From Synechococcales cyanobacterium bin31.maxbin.ball.101 (GTDB taxonomy: Bacteria; Cyanobacteriota; Cyanobacteriia; Leptolyngbyales; Leptolyngbyaceae), in assembly GCA_013298165.1 (NCBI GenBank), contig JAAFJU010000004.1, positions 1-64,000 on the forward strand: DNA of 64,000 nt, read 5' to 3'. Below are positions 1 through 9,561 of this stretch, piece after piece (position 1 is the first letter of the stretch; each line of letters begins with the position of its first letter). Under the pieces are notes generated by a model, which was given only the letters and a program-made list of their open reading frames with translations, did not search any database and was not told the origin of the DNA. A program made the position numbers and the translations under genes.

Positions 1-1975
1 ACCCAAAGGCGACCAGCCCACTGCGATCGCAGCTATGGTGAAGTCGATCGAAAGTGGGGTTCAGTATCAGACTTTGCTGGGTGCAACGGGAACTGGGAAA
101 ACCCATTCGATCGCCCGTGTGATCAATCAAGTCAACAAGCCAACCCTGATTTTGGCTCACAATAAAACGCTTGCAGCCCAACTCTGTAACGAATTGCGCG
201 AGTTTTTTCCCGATAATGCGGTGGAATATTTCATTAGCTATTACGACTACTATCAGCCCGAAGCCTACATCGCTGTCAGCGACACCTTCATTGAAAAAAC
301 CGCTTCGATCAATGAAGAAATTGACATGCTGCGTCACTCTGCGACTCGATCGCTGTTTGAACGACGGGATGTGATTGTGGTGGCCTCGATTAGCTGTATC
401 TATGGTCTGGGAATTCCGACGGAATATTTGAAGGCGGCGATTCCGTTTCGGGTGGGGGAGGAGGTGAATCAGCGACAGATTCTGCGGGATCTGGCTTCGA
501 TTCAATATACGCGGAATGATTTGGACTTGGGGCGGGGGAAGTTTCGGGTGAAGGGGGATGTCTTAGAAGTGGGTCCTGCCTATGAAGATCGGATTATTCG
601 GATTGAGTTCTTCGGCGATGAAATCGATGCGATCAAATACGTTGATCCGGTCACAGGCGCGACGTTGCAAAATTTGGAAACAATCAATGTCTATCCTGCC
701 CGTCACTTTGTCACCCCAGAAGACCGACTGGAAGAGGCTTGCAATGCGATCGAAGCTGAGATGAAAGTTTCGCTTGAGATTATGGAAGCGGAGGGAAAAC
801 TCGTGGAAGCGCAACGCTTAGAGCAACGGACCCGCTATGATTTAGAATTGCTGCGGGAAGTGGGATTTTGTCAAGGGGTGGAGAACTATTCCCGACATCT
901 GGCGGGACGGGCGGCGGGGGAGTCCCCGGAATGCCTTGTGGATTACTTCCCGTCGAATGAATGGCTTTTGGTGGTGGACGAATCCCATGTGACCATTCCC
1001 CAAATTCGGGCTATGTATAACGGCGACCAAGCGCGTAAAAAGGTGCTGATTGATCATGGTTTCCGATTGCCGAGTGCGGCGGACAATCGACCGTTGAAGG
1101 CGGATGAGTTTTGGGAGAAGGTGAAGCAATGTATTTTCGTTTCGGCGACACCGGGGGATTGGGAGCAGGAGATTTCGGGGGAGCATATTGTGCAGCAGGT
1201 GATTCGGCCTACGGGGGTGCTTGATCCGGAGGTGTTTGTGCGGCCTAGTGAGGGGCAGGTGGATGATTTGCTGTCGGAGATTCAAATGCGGGTGCCGAAA
1301 AAAGAGCGGGTTTTGATTACCACTTTGACGAAACGAATGGCGGAGGATTTGACCGAATATTTCCAGGAACGCAGTGTGCGGGTGCGCTATTTGCATTCGG
1401 AAATTACGTCGATCGAACGCATTGAAATTCTTCAAGATTTGCGTGAAGGGGTGTTTGATGTTCTGATCGGGGTGAACCTATTGCGAGAAGGATTGGATTT
1501 GCCGGAGGTTTCGCTGGTTGCCATTTTAGATGCCGATAAAGAAGGCTTTCTCCGAGCCAGACGATCGCTGCTTCAAACCATTGGCCGTGCGGCTCGCCAT
1601 GTGGAAGGGAAGGCGATTTTGTATGCCGATCGAATGACGGACAGTATGGCGATCGCGATTGAAGAGACGGCTCGAAGAAGAGAAATTCAGATTGCTTATA
1701 ATGAGAAGCATGGGATTACGCCGACTGCGATTATTAAACGATCGACCAATTCAATTTTGGCATTTTTGGATGTGTCGAGACGGCTCAATTCTCAGGAATT
1801 GGAACAGGTGGTGGAACATGTTTCGGATATTCCATTGGAAAATATTCCTGCGTTGATTCAGCAGCTTGAAGCATTAATGAAAGAGTCGGCGAAGAAGCAG
1901 GAGTTTGAAGAAGCGGCGAAATACCGCGATCGGATTAAGAAGTTGCGGGATAAGCTGACGGGGACGCGATCGTAG
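1..1975 (+). CDS. uvrB: UvrABC system protein B (5' end outside window)
   Basis: Excinuclease subunit B, the damage-verifying helicase-like component of nucleotide excision repair. The frame is open from base 2 and reads [12 protein letters not shown], the conserved start region of UvrB, so the true start lies left of the window and the first in-window ATG at 35 is internal. Visible motifs are Walker A GATGTGKT (about 79-102), the beta-hairpin signature [10 protein letters not shown] (about 238-270), DESH (about 973-985), helicase motifs V and VI ([22 protein letters not shown]) and a C-terminal UVR domain that contacts UvrC. The C-terminus is complete. No strong terminator follows; the next 230 bases are repeats. 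Confidence 0.97.
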   Translation, partial: PKGDQPTAIAAMVKSIESGVQYQTLLGATGTGKTHSIARVINQVNKPTLILAHNKTLAAQLCNELREFFPDNAVEYFISYYDYYQPEAYIAVSDTFIEKTASINEEIDMLRHSATRSLFERRDVIVVASISCIYGLGIPTEYLKAAIPFRVGEEVNQRQILRDLASIQYTRNDLDLGRGKFRVKGDVLEVGPAYEDRIIRIEFFGDEIDAIKYVDPVTGATLQNLETINVYPARHFVTPEDRLEEACNAIEAEMKVSLEIMEAEGKLVEAQRLEQRTRYDLELLREVGFCQGVENYSRHLAGRAAGESPECLVDYFPSNEWLLVVDESHVTIPQIRAMYNGDQARKKVLIDHGFRLPSAADNRPLKADEFWEKVKQCIFVSATPGDWEQEISGEHIVQQVIRPTGVLDPEVFVRPSEGQVDDLLSEIQMRVPKKERVLITTLTKRMAEDLTEYFQERSVRVRYLHSEITSIERIEILQDLREGVFDVLIGVNLLREGLDLPEVSLVAILDADKEGFLRARRSLLQTIGRAARHVEGKAILYADRMTDSMAIAIEETARRREIQIAYNEKHGITPTAIIKRSTNSILAFLDVSRRLNSQELEQVVEHVSDIPLENIPALIQQLEALMKESAKKQEFEEAAKYRDRIKKLRDKLTGTRS

Positions 1976-1984
1976 GTTGGGTTT

Positions 1985-2195
1985 GGGCTTCGGCTCCGCT
2001 CAGCCCGCGAGATTGGTCCGCGAGCATTTTGAGTTCTAGAGTTGAGGGGTTCCAGATTCGAGGGGTGAGCGGAGTCGAACCCCGGCTGGGTTTGGGCTTT
2101 GCTGACGCAACGCTTCGCGAACGGCTCCGCTCAGCCCACGAGACTTCTTTGAGGGGTGAGCGGAGTCGTAGCTTGCGTCCGTAAGGACCACCCCG
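1985..2195. repeat. Cluster of GGCTGAGCGGAGTCGAAGCC-type palindromic repeats
   Basis: The gap between uvrB and dacB is filled with alternating inverted copies of a short motif (GCTCCGCTCAGCCC and its complement GGTGAGCGGAGTC) plus a linker of the GCTTTGCTGACG..GCGAACG type. The same motifs recur at 13430-13556. These are dispersed repeats of the kind common in cyanobacteria. A minus-strand reading frame spans them but has no protein-like character. Confidence 0.75.
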
Positions 2196-2203
2196 GGCTA
2201 CGT

Positions 2204-3760
2204 TCACTCACAGCTATTCAACTTCGCCGATCGAACCACGATCGCATTCACGGCTTTCATCTGTTCACTCAGTGGAACGGTGGCGTGATTGAGTAAAATG
2301 CTAAAGACGATCGGTTGAGTGTCTTTCGGTGTCACATAACCGGAAAGTCCGATCGCACCTGTGAGGTAGCCTGTTTTAGCGCTGACGATGCCTTCTGCAG
2401 CGGTGCCTTTGAAGCGTTTGTGTAATCCGCCGCCAGTGCTACTGCTGGGTAATGATTTGCGAAAGGTTTCATCATCTTTCATCGCTTGTAAGACTTGGAC
2501 GATCGCCTCCGCACTGACCCAATTGCGCCGAGCTAGGCCCGAGCCATCCACTAATTTATAGCTATCGGGATCGACCCCCATTTTCGTTAACGTTTGAGTC
2601 AAAACCGTAAGACCCCGATCGGACGTGAAACCATTGCCGATCGGTTGATTATCAGTTGTGCCCAATTGTCGCAGGAGACTTTCCGCATAGAGGTTGTTGC
2701 TGCTCTGATTGGTTTCTTGAATCCAATCGGAGAGTGGGGGGGAGGTGATGGTTGCGATCCCCCTAGCCCCCTTGGGAAGGGGGGACATGAGGGAAGAAGA
2801 ATTGATAGTTGTAGGTGCGGTCGGTTCGGAAATCCCCCTTGGGAAGGGGGATTTAGGGGGATCGATCGTCCCCACAACAATACCAACCGATTCAAATACC
2901 CGTCGGAGTCGATCGGCGAAATTCTGAGTTGGTTTTAGCACTGAAATGCCCACAGATTCAGCTTCTGCGCCGACGTGTAATTGTGCTGTAATTCTGACGA
3001 GTCCAGGTTCAGGTTGCGTGATCGTGACGGATTCGGGTTGGTCGATCGCAACGGTTTTTGTCAAATTCTCAACGCGGTAGTTCTTTGCGTTCTCGGGTTC
3101 GTTCCATTTGATGATCAATGGCTGGCCGATCGTTGTGGGCGTTAAGGTCAGTCCGATCGCGTTTTCATTCAGAATTAACCCGCTAATCGGTGGAGCATAA
3201 TCTGCTTGAATATCTTCCCATTCCCAAGATGGATTAATCCAATCATTGCCGTAATAGCGATCGTCCAAAGTCAACGTTTTTATTTGGGTGATATTTCGAT
3301 CTTTTAGAGATTTTGCTAACTGTTCTAGGTGCTTATCTTGAAGCGTCGGATCGCCTTGACCCACTAGGCGAAACTCGCCGTTTCCGAGATCATAAATTGA
3401 GGTGTTAACCGTGAAACTTAAGGGAAGCGATCGGAGCGCGGCGGTTGTGGTGAGAATCTTTGCGTTAGAAGCTGGGATGAGGAGTCGCTCTGCATTGTGG
3501 CTGTACAATGTGTTGGACTTGCTATCTTGGATTAAGACCCCAAACTGGGCATAACGAAACTTTGGCTGCTTAACGATCGCATCTATATCTCGCACGAATG
3601 CCGGACAGCGCCTCGCATCAAAGCCCCCAGAATTGGGGGTTTGGGGGCCTGGGTCTGTGGCAACAACCGATCGGATTTGCGGTGCAGCGATCGCAGGCAA
3701 TCCTAAGGCCAGAATTGCGCTAATTACGGGCATAATGAGTAAACTTGAGCGACAAATCAT
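2204..3760 (-). CDS. dacB: D-alanyl-D-alanine carboxypeptidase/endopeptidase (PBP4, peptidase S13)
   Basis: Periplasmic penicillin-binding protein 4-type DD-peptidase that trims or cleaves peptidoglycan cross-links. A signal peptide covers about residues 1-25 (MICRSSLLIMPVISAILALG, then AIAA). The active-site motifs are all present: SxxK as SNAK (S98, K101), SxN as SNN (S354) and KTG (K462). At 518 residues it is a normal S13 length but includes two segments encoded by dispersed repeats: about residues 36-47 (GPQTPNSGG) and about 298-335. The second lies between the large insert domain and the SNN motif. The rest of the fold reads through normally, so the gene is probably functional. It is divergent from the glycosyltransferase at 3785 with only 24 bases between. 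Confidence 0.93.
   Translation of the reverse strand: MICRSSLLIMPVISAILALGLPAIAAPQIRSVVATDPGPQTPNSGGFDARRCPAFVRDIDAIVKQPKFRYAQFGVLIQDSKSNTLYSHNAERLLIPASNAKILTTTAALRSLPLSFTVNTSIYDLGNGEFRLVGQGDPTLQDKHLEQLAKSLKDRNITQIKTLTLDDRYYGNDWINPSWEWEDIQADYAPPISGLILNENAIGLTLTPTTIGQPLIIKWNEPENAKNYRVENLTKTVAIDQPESVTITQPEPGLVRITAQLHVGAEAESVGISVLKPTQNFADRLRRVFESVGIVVGTIDPPKSPFPRGISEPTAPTTINSSSLMSPLPKGARGIATITSPPLSDWIQETNQSSNNLYAESLLRQLGTTDNQPIGNGFTSDRGLTVLTQTLTKMGVDPDSYKLVDGSGLARRNWVSAEAIVQVLQAMKDDETFRKSLPSSSTGGGLHKRFKGTAAEGIVSAKTGYLTGAIGLSGYVTPKDTQPIVFSILLNHATVPLSEQMKAVNAIVVRSAKLNSCE
2756..2866. repeat. Family A G/C-rich palindromic repeat inside dacB
   Basis: Two inverted arms face each other: GATCCCCCTAGCCCCCTTGG at 2756 and AAGGGGGATTTAGGGGGATC ending near 2862, each itself palindromic, with about 45 bases between. 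The same arms form the elements at 13353, 16402 and 24804. Here the whole element keeps the dacB reading frame open and adds roughly 37 residues. Confidence 0.85.
3620..3653. repeat. Family B half-element inside dacB
   Basis: AAGCCCCCAGAATTGGGGGT followed by TTGGGGGCC matches one arm of the family B elements at 25739 and 36860. It codes GPQTPNSGG in dacB just behind the signal peptide. Confidence 0.75.
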
Positions 3761-3784
3761 AGAACGGCTCAGGATAAGTCAGAC

Positions 3785-5020
3785 ATGAGCCATCATAAAC
3801 CAAAATCAATCCCCACTTGGACGCCGATCGCTGTGCGGTCTGTGGAATTGAGTCGTCCGTTAGTGGCGATCGAGGATGTGCAAGCGTTTGCGGTGGTTCG
3901 ATTGTTTTTGTTTTGGAACGATGTTCCGGTGGCTTGGGTTGATTTTGCCAATCAATACCAAACGATTTCGGTGGCGCGATTAGAACCGATTATTGCTGCA
4001 CAGTCCTGGGAAAAGCCTGTTGAAACCGATCGGCTCAGCGATGCCATTCCGGTTTCGATCGTGATTGCAACTTGCGATCGGCCCGAAGCGCTAACCCAAT
4101 GTTTAAGGGCGATTCTGGCACAGCGGACGATGCGATCGGTTCAAATTCTCGTCATCGATAACCGACCGGATTCTGGCCAAACCAAACCTGTAATCGATGG
4201 GCTTGAAGTTCCCAAACCATTTACGCTGACCTACATTGCAGAATCCCGTCCCGGGGGATCGTTTGCTCGGAACGCGGGATTTCGGGCTAGCACGGGTGAG
4301 ATTGTGATGACGGTGGATGATGACGTGACGGTGCCACCGGACTGGTTAGAACGAATCCTAACCCCTTTTAATGAGTTGTCTGTTGCGGTCGTGACCGGAA
4401 ACCTGTTGCCGGGAGAACTTGATACCCGATCGCAGCAAATCTTTGAAAACTACGGCAATGGTGGCTTAGGTCGTGGATTTAAATCCTTTGAAGCCGATCG
4501 CGCTTGGTTCGATCGGCAGCGCTTAGCCGTTCCGACGTGGGAATTGGGGGCGACAGCGAATGCGGCGTTTCGATCGGAGATTTTTCGCGATCGGCGCGTT
4601 GGTCTGATGGATGAAGTCTTAGGGCCAGGAATGCCATCGGGCGCAGGTGAAGACCTGTACTTTTTCTATCGCATTTTAAAAGCAGGCTATCGTCTGCGCT
4701 ACGAACCCCTTGCCTGGAGCTGGCACCAGCACCGTCGCACCATGGCTGAACTCAAACGTCAGTTGTTTAACTATGGCAAAGGCAACATTGCTTATCATAG
4801 TACGGCTTTGATCTACGATCGGGATCTGCGAGTATTACCCATGGTATTTATTTTTCTACCCATTTATTATTCCAAACAAATTCTGATTGCCATGTTTATC
4901 GATCGTCGCTATCCATTGTCCTTAAGATTAACTGAAATTGCAGGACTCTTTGCAGGGCCTTGGGGTTACTGGCGATCGGTCCGATTGATTAAACGGATTG
5001 GGCGAGGCGATCGGTTCTAA
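3785..5020 (+). CDS. Glycosyltransferase family 2
   Basis: Probable inverting glycosyltransferase with a GT-A fold, transferring a nucleotide-sugar to a surface polysaccharide or glycolipid. An N-terminal extension of about 85 residues is followed by the GT2 start PVSIVIATCDRPEALTQCL, then the ARNAG nucleotide-binding segment and the metal-binding DDD motif in MTVDDDVTVPPDWLERI. A GAGEDLYFFYRIL segment (the ED region that binds acceptor) and WSWHQHRR follow. A hydrophobic stretch near the C-terminus (VFIFLPIYYSKQILIAMF) suggests membrane attachment. Start ATG at 3785. Acceptor and sugar cannot be told from sequence. A TPR glycosyltransferase lies 2 kb away on the other strand, so both may serve envelope glycans. 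Confidence 0.85.
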   Translation: MSHHKPKSIPTWTPIAVRSVELSRPLVAIEDVQAFAVVRLFLFWNDVPVAWVDFANQYQTISVARLEPIIAAQSWEKPVETDRLSDAIPVSIVIATCDRPEALTQCLRAILAQRTMRSVQILVIDNRPDSGQTKPVIDGLEVPKPFTLTYIAESRPGGSFARNAGFRASTGEIVMTVDDDVTVPPDWLERILTPFNELSVAVVTGNLLPGELDTRSQQIFENYGNGGLGRGFKSFEADRAWFDRQRLAVPTWELGATANAAFRSEIFRDRRVGLMDEVLGPGMPSGAGEDLYFFYRILKAGYRLRYEPLAWSWHQHRRTMAELKRQLFNYGKGNIAYHSTALIYDRDLRVLPMVFIFLPIYYSKQILIAMFIDRRYPLSLRLTEIAGLFAGPWGYWRSVRLIKRIGRGDRF

Positions 5021-5039
5021 CCACACTGCCTGATATCCC

Positions 5040-5405
5040 TCAAGGTTCTTCGATAGAATCAGAATCCATCGATAACAACTGTGATACTTGCTTCGAAATT
5101 TCAGGCAATATGTCATTGACAATGCTCCACAGAAGTTCATGATCAACTTCAGAATAACGATGAGCAATAATATTGCGAAGACCAATGGTATTGCGCCAAT
5201 CAATCTCTGGATGCGCTTGTTGAAAGTCCCGCGAGACATGCCGTGCAGCCTCTCCCAAGATTTCAAAATTACGTTCCACAACGCGCTGTAACCAAAGTGT
5301 CTCTAAATATGAATCTTCAGAAAATCCCACCATAAAGCTCTGGATTTCCTCGATCGCCTTTTTCATATCCCACAAGGCTTCAATTTCGTCCTCATTAGGC
5401 TGCAT
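5040..5405 (-). CDS. hepT: HepT-like RNase toxin (DUF86)
   Basis: Toxin of a MntA/HepT (nucleotidyltransferase/HEPN) type II-like system. It is a 121-residue all-helical HEPN protein carrying the catalytic R-x4-H-x-Y pattern in RNIIAHRY, followed by the usual SEVDHELLWSIVNDILPEI helix. It lies directly downstream of mntA and overlaps it by 11 bases, the standard order. In the family, MntA adds AMP to the Tyr next to the HEPN His to silence the toxin; that Tyr is present. Confidence 0.9.
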   Translation of the reverse strand: MQPNEDEIEALWDMKKAIEEIQSFMVGFSEDSYLETLWLQRVVERNFEILGEAARHVSRDFQQAHPEIDWRNTIGLRNIIAHRYSEVDHELLWSIVNDILPEISKQVSQLLSMDSDSIEEP

Positions 5406-5778
5406 AAATCACTCGGTTCGATCGTAAAATTTTGGCTCGGCGGTAAGGATTATTGAGCAGGTTTTTGCGAACGATATCGACTTCCCGCTGGAAGACCGAT
5501 CGGAGCCTCGACTCAAGTGCCGTCCAATCGTTCCAGGACAACCGATATCCCGATCGAAAGACGACTAACAGATCGACATCACTGGGATCATCCCCGCCCA
5601 TCCGAAAGTCCTCACGCAACGCAGACCCAAACAGTCCCATTTCTACAATTTGAAACTGCTGACAAATCGCAGTTAGATCCTCCGGATTAACGTTCAACCG
5701 TGATTGTAGGATTTCCTCAACAGTCATTTCTAGGACTGAATTAGACGGTGGCTGCAATTGTTCTGAGAGAAATGTCAT
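5395..5778 (-). CDS. mntA: MntA-like minimal nucleotidyltransferase antitoxin
   Basis: Antitoxin partner of HepT, expected to AMPylate the toxin. The nucleotidyltransferase signature is GSALREDF..DPSDVDLLVVF: GS followed by DVD. The gap between GS and DxD is 14 residues here, longer than the roughly 10 of the minimal family, through an RMGGDDPS loop. At 127 residues it has a short N-terminal extension of about 45 residues before the core. ATG at 5778; the stop overlaps the hepT start. Confidence 0.88.
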   Translation of the reverse strand: MTFLSEQLQPPSNSVLEMTVEEILQSRLNVNPEDLTAICQQFQIVEMGLFGSALREDFRMGGDDPSDVDLLVVFRSGYRLSWNDWTALESRLRSVFQREVDIVRKNLLNNPYRRAKILRSNRVIYAA

Positions 5779-5836
5779 CTTTCACCTCAAGCTAGATGTC
5801 TTCAAGCTAGATGTCTTTGTCCTTATTTTAGCTGAA

Positions 5837-7804
5837 TTAAGGATTCCTTGGATGCTCAAGCTCAAACCGATCGATCGCCGCCGCAAAAATCGCCGCCCAA
5901 TCATACTGCTTCTCCACCAGTTCCCGCCCCCGTTGTCGAAACGCTTGACGCCGATCGCGATCCTTCAGTAACTCCAGCGTCGCATTGGCAAACTCCTGAG
6001 GCCGATCGCGCACCCACAACTCCCGACCATCTGTCACCCTAATTCCCTCACAGCCCAAACTCGTGGTGACGATCGGCAACCCCAGCGCCATCCCATGCAA
6101 GATCTTGATCCTCGTGCCACTGCCGATTCTCAAGGGCACCACCGTAACACAGCATTGTCTGGCCACTTGGGTCATATCGGCTGGATTTGCGATCACCTTA
6201 ATGCGCTTGTCCTGGGCCAAATCCAGCATCATCTGCGGTGGCTCTGCACCCGCAATCCAAAACTGCACCTTGGGATCTTGTTCCCAGATCAATGGCAGAA
6301 TGTCTTCAACAAAATACTGCACGCCATCAATATTGGGATAATAGCTCAGCGTTCCGATGAATAGCACAATCTTATTGGCATTGTCGGGTAATGGTGAAAT
6401 AGTTTGGGTGTCAACGCCATTGCTGACCACGATCGTCTTCCCAATCCCACAGTGTTGCTCTAGTATTTCTCGATCGAGTTCACTCACCACCATTCTTAGC
6501 GGGAACTTGGGCCAAAGCGATCGTTCATACTCCGCTAATAAATCTGCTTCCTGCAATCCCCCGAGGAATCCTTGAAACGCAGCGTTCTGACTGGAGAGAC
6601 GCTGAAGCTCGGTTTCGCTCTGGCGTTGGACCGATCGTCTGAGCAGTTCTGATTCAATGTTGTGTTCGCCTAAAATGTGAAATGCATTGGGAAACCGATC
6701 GTGGTACTGAGCCATTTGGATAAAGTCTGTCAATACAAAATCAAACGGGACTTGGCTCAGTTTTTGTAGTACCCGATCCATTCGCGCACTGCTGTAGCGA
6801 TGGATGAGACGTGGTTGATTCGCGATTTTGGGCGGACAGTCTCCCATGAGAACTGTTGCCGAAAATTGACAGTATTGCGACAGCGGTTGTTCAATCCAAA
6901 AGCCACGCTTCTGAAAAATAAATGCAACCACCGTCACATCATAGGTCTGACTCATCGCCTTAATTTCATTAAACATCCGAACAATGCCGCCCGTTGTGGG
7001 TGGGTAAGGCGGATAGGGCATGATCATCAGCATTCGACGTTTTGCCGATCGCTGTGTTTTTGCGAGGTTGCAAAATTCATCAAGGCGTTGATCTTGTTTT
7101 CGGATATGTTTGGCATAGATCAGACATATGTGCAGATAGAGAAACCAAGGCGATCGGCGCAGGGTTTTACGATATAACCGAATCGCGGACTCCGTGTCTC
7201 CGATCGCCAACCAAGCCTCTCCTAAAAAGTAACTAATCCAAGCCTCATGCGGCAGCGATCGTTGCGCGAGTAGTAAGGTTTGGATCGCAGCTTGCCATTG
7301 CCCTGTTTTGACGTAAGCAATTCCTAAACTGTAATGAAGGTGTGGATTTTCCGGATCAAGGCCGATCGCAGTTTGATAAGTATCCAGTGCCTTCTGCCAT
7401 TCTTCTTGCTGACCGTAACATTGCCCAAGCTTGTGATGAAGATGGGGATTGTTGGGCGCTAGGTCGATCGCCCCTTGATGCGCTTCGATCGCGGCTTCCC
7501 ACTGTCCAATCGATTGATACGCCTCGGCTAAAATATGCTGACGTTCAATCTGAAGCTCGGGGTTTTCCAATCCTTGAAGGGACTGACAAAGTTCGATCGC
7601 TCTATGGGGTTGACCTGATTTAAAAAAAGCTTGAGCGAGGTTCAACACCTCACGAGTTTTGTGGCTGGATTTGCGGAGGAGGAGATGGAGTCGTAGTCTC
7701 CAGAGACGCTGATGAAATTTGGGCAGATGGGTGGCCTTTACCTCATCTAGGAAATCGATCAAGGCAGTGGTTAAGACTTGGCGGAGCGGCAGACGATCGT
7801 TCAT
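5837..7804 (-). CDS. TPR-repeat glycosyltransferase (group 1/GT4)
   Basis: Two-part protein of about 655 residues. The N-terminal third holds tandem tetratricopeptide repeats (for example AEAYQSIGQWEAAIEAHQGA and LGQCYGQQEEWQKALDTYQT), a protein-binding scaffold. The remainder is a GT-B glycosyltransferase: MPYPPYPPTTGGIVRMFNEI at the start of the acceptor domain, then VVSNGVDT, FIGTLSYYPNIDGVQYF and the C-terminal VPLRIGSGTRIKILHGMALG/LPIVTT donor-binding region. No transmembrane segment is seen. An in-frame TTG at 7822 could add six residues, but neither start has a clear ribosome binding site; the ATG at 7804 is preferred. Substrate unknown. Confidence 0.85.
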   Translation of the reverse strand: MNDRLPLRQVLTTALIDFLDEVKATHLPKFHQRLWRLRLHLLLRKSSHKTREVLNLAQAFFKSGQPHRAIELCQSLQGLENPELQIERQHILAEAYQSIGQWEAAIEAHQGAIDLAPNNPHLHHKLGQCYGQQEEWQKALDTYQTAIGLDPENPHLHYSLGIAYVKTGQWQAAIQTLLLAQRSLPHEAWISYFLGEAWLAIGDTESAIRLYRKTLRRSPWFLYLHICLIYAKHIRKQDQRLDEFCNLAKTQRSAKRRMLMIMPYPPYPPTTGGIVRMFNEIKAMSQTYDVTVVAFIFQKRGFWIEQPLSQYCQFSATVLMGDCPPKIANQPRLIHRYSSARMDRVLQKLSQVPFDFVLTDFIQMAQYHDRFPNAFHILGEHNIESELLRRSVQRQSETELQRLSSQNAAFQGFLGGLQEADLLAEYERSLWPKFPLRMVVSELDREILEQHCGIGKTIVVSNGVDTQTISPLPDNANKIVLFIGTLSYYPNIDGVQYFVEDILPLIWEQDPKVQFWIAGAEPPQMMLDLAQDKRIKVIANPADMTQVARQCCVTVVPLRIGSGTRIKILHGMALGLPIVTTSLGCEGIRVTDGRELWVRDRPQEFANATLELLKDRDRRQAFRQRGRELVEKQYDWAAIFAAAIDRFELEHPRNP

Positions 7805-7845
7805 AAAGCCGTAGCAATGCAATACCCGACATCATACTCGAAGGC

Positions 7846-7878
7846 AAAAAATAAAAAACCTCAACCGAAGTCGAGGTT
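7846..7878 (-). terminator. Rho-independent terminator of the cry-DASH gene
   Basis: On the minus strand a 9-bp stem AACCTCGAC/GTTGAGGTT closes on a TTCG tetraloop and is followed by TTTTATTTTTT. It lies about 90 bases past the photolyase stop and before the glycosyltransferase start. Confidence 0.85.
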
Positions 7879-7970
7879 CATCATCAGGGTGCATCTACCA
7901 TTCCTCTATACCCATAGAAGGAGACGTTATCCGGAAGAAATATTGGGTTCTCAAAAAAAACTTTTGCAGA

Positions 7971-9539
7971 TTAGTCCGATCGTTTTCGCGGAACAGGTTT
8001 TGAAGATCCGTTCTTCTGGCCTGGGCGACTGGTCCGATCGTTCCGACTGCCCCGATCGCCCTTATCCCGTTTCACAATCCCAAATGCCTCATTGTAAACC
8101 CGCTCATTCGCTTCGGCGGATTGAAACAGATCGACGATCGGCGCTGGATAATCGACCCCCAGCCGCAGATCAAACCGTTCCTGTTCGACCTTTTGCAACT
8201 GCCAGACTTCATGGATCTTAGCGCCAGGAACCTTGGCCAGCACAGGGAGCCAATGCTTAGCGTAGTCACCTTGCGGGTCGTAATCCTTGGACTGCTTGGT
8301 GATATTAAAAAACCTGAATCCGCGAGCATCATTGCCTACGCCTGCGGTGTAGTTCCAGTTGCCCCAATTGCTGCATACGTCATAATCAACCAGCAGCGAC
8401 TCAAAATACTCCGCTCCCATCCGCCAATCAATCCCCAGATTTTTCGTGAGGAAACTCGCCACATTTTGCCGTCCGCGATTTGACATAAAGCCCGTCGCCG
8501 CTAGCTCCTGCATATTCGCATCCACCAACGGAAACCCCGTCTTCCCCTCACACCACAACTCAAACCGCGTCCAATCCTGCTTCCAAGGAATCCTAACACC
8601 CTGCAATCCTTCAACTTTAAACAGTTTCGAGCCATGTTTTTCGCAGATAAAGCGGAAGTAATCGCGCCACAGCAATTCAAAAATCAACCAATAGGTCGAG
8701 TCATTGCGCACCTTTTTATCTTCATACTCATCCACCTGCCAATACAAATACCGGGGCGACAGACAGCCGATCGCCAGCCAAGGTGAAAACTTCGTCGAGT
8801 CGTTCGGGTCGAGCATTCCATTGCGCGTCTCTTTGTACACCCGCAACCGATCGCGCTGCCAAATATAGTCCTTCACCCGATCGAATCCCGCCGTTTCGCC
8901 CCCTGTAAAGCTCATCTGCTGCCGAGAATCCGGTTCTGCTGCCACGAGTCCAAACGTTTCTAGCGTTGGAATCTCGCCCGGTTCAATCGATTCAGGCAAG
9001 GCCGAAAGGCGCTGCGGCGACGGTAATAGCGATCGGACGTTACAGCCTTGTTCGACCTGTTTGCGAAAGCTGGTAAATAACTCGGGTAACTCACTCACCG
9101 AAAACGGCAACTCATCGGGATGGTACAGCGTCTGTCCCCAAAATGATTTGGTGGGAATCCCAAGTGGCTCTAATACTTGCTCTAGCCCTTGCTCAACCTT
9201 AAGCTCTTCCGCCGTGACTTCCTTGTGAAAGTAGACGGCGGATACTTCTAATTCTTGCGCTAATTTTGAGACTTCTACTTCCGGCAAGCCCGATCGCACC
9301 ACCAGGTCACTGCCCAATGCTTTCAGCGAAGCTCTCAAATCCGCTACGGCTTCCAGCAAAAACTTCGCCCGAAACGTCCCCGTCTTCGCAAACCCAAAGC
9401 TGGTTTTACCAAACTGCCGATCGTCAAAGCAATAAACCGGAATCACCTTCGCGCCGGATTTGGTTGCCTTAACGAGAGGTTCATGGTCATGAATCCGCAA
9501 ATCATTGCGATACCAAAGGATGATGCGTTTTTCTGCCAT
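7971..9539 (-). CDS. DASH-type cryptochrome / DNA photolyase
   Basis: Flavoprotein of the cryptochrome/photolyase family, DASH clade, which repairs cyclobutane dimers mainly in single-stranded DNA and may sense blue light. The alpha/beta antenna domain starts WYRNDLRIHDHEPLVKA. The DASH hallmarks FGFAKTGTFRAKFLLEAV and SFWGQTLYHPDELPF are visible. The FAD domain includes TGFPLVDANMQELAATG, MSNRGRQNVASFL and the DASH-specific RFFNITKQSKDYDPQGDY. At 522 residues it is slightly long because of a basic, low-complexity tail (about the last 35 residues, rich in R, K, G and S). ATG at 9539. Confidence 0.93.
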   Translation of the reverse strand: MAEKRIILWYRNDLRIHDHEPLVKATKSGAKVIPVYCFDDRQFGKTSFGFAKTGTFRAKFLLEAVADLRASLKALGSDLVVRSGLPEVEVSKLAQELEVSAVYFHKEVTAEELKVEQGLEQVLEPLGIPTKSFWGQTLYHPDELPFSVSELPELFTSFRKQVEQGCNVRSLLPSPQRLSALPESIEPGEIPTLETFGLVAAEPDSRQQMSFTGGETAGFDRVKDYIWQRDRLRVYKETRNGMLDPNDSTKFSPWLAIGCLSPRYLYWQVDEYEDKKVRNDSTYWLIFELLWRDYFRFICEKHGSKLFKVEGLQGVRIPWKQDWTRFELWCEGKTGFPLVDANMQELAATGFMSNRGRQNVASFLTKNLGIDWRMGAEYFESLLVDYDVCSNWGNWNYTAGVGNDARGFRFFNITKQSKDYDPQGDYAKHWLPVLAKVPGAKIHEVWQLQKVEQERFDLRLGVDYPAPIVDLFQSAEANERVYNEAFGIVKRDKGDRGSRNDRTSRPGQKNGSSKPVPRKRSD

Positions 9540-9561
9540 GAAACCTCACAAGAGCTAAGAA

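Noticed and set aside
1935-2207. 90-codon minus-strand frame between uvrB and dacB
   Set aside because: It is made almost wholly of inverted dispersed repeats and overlaps the uvrB end.
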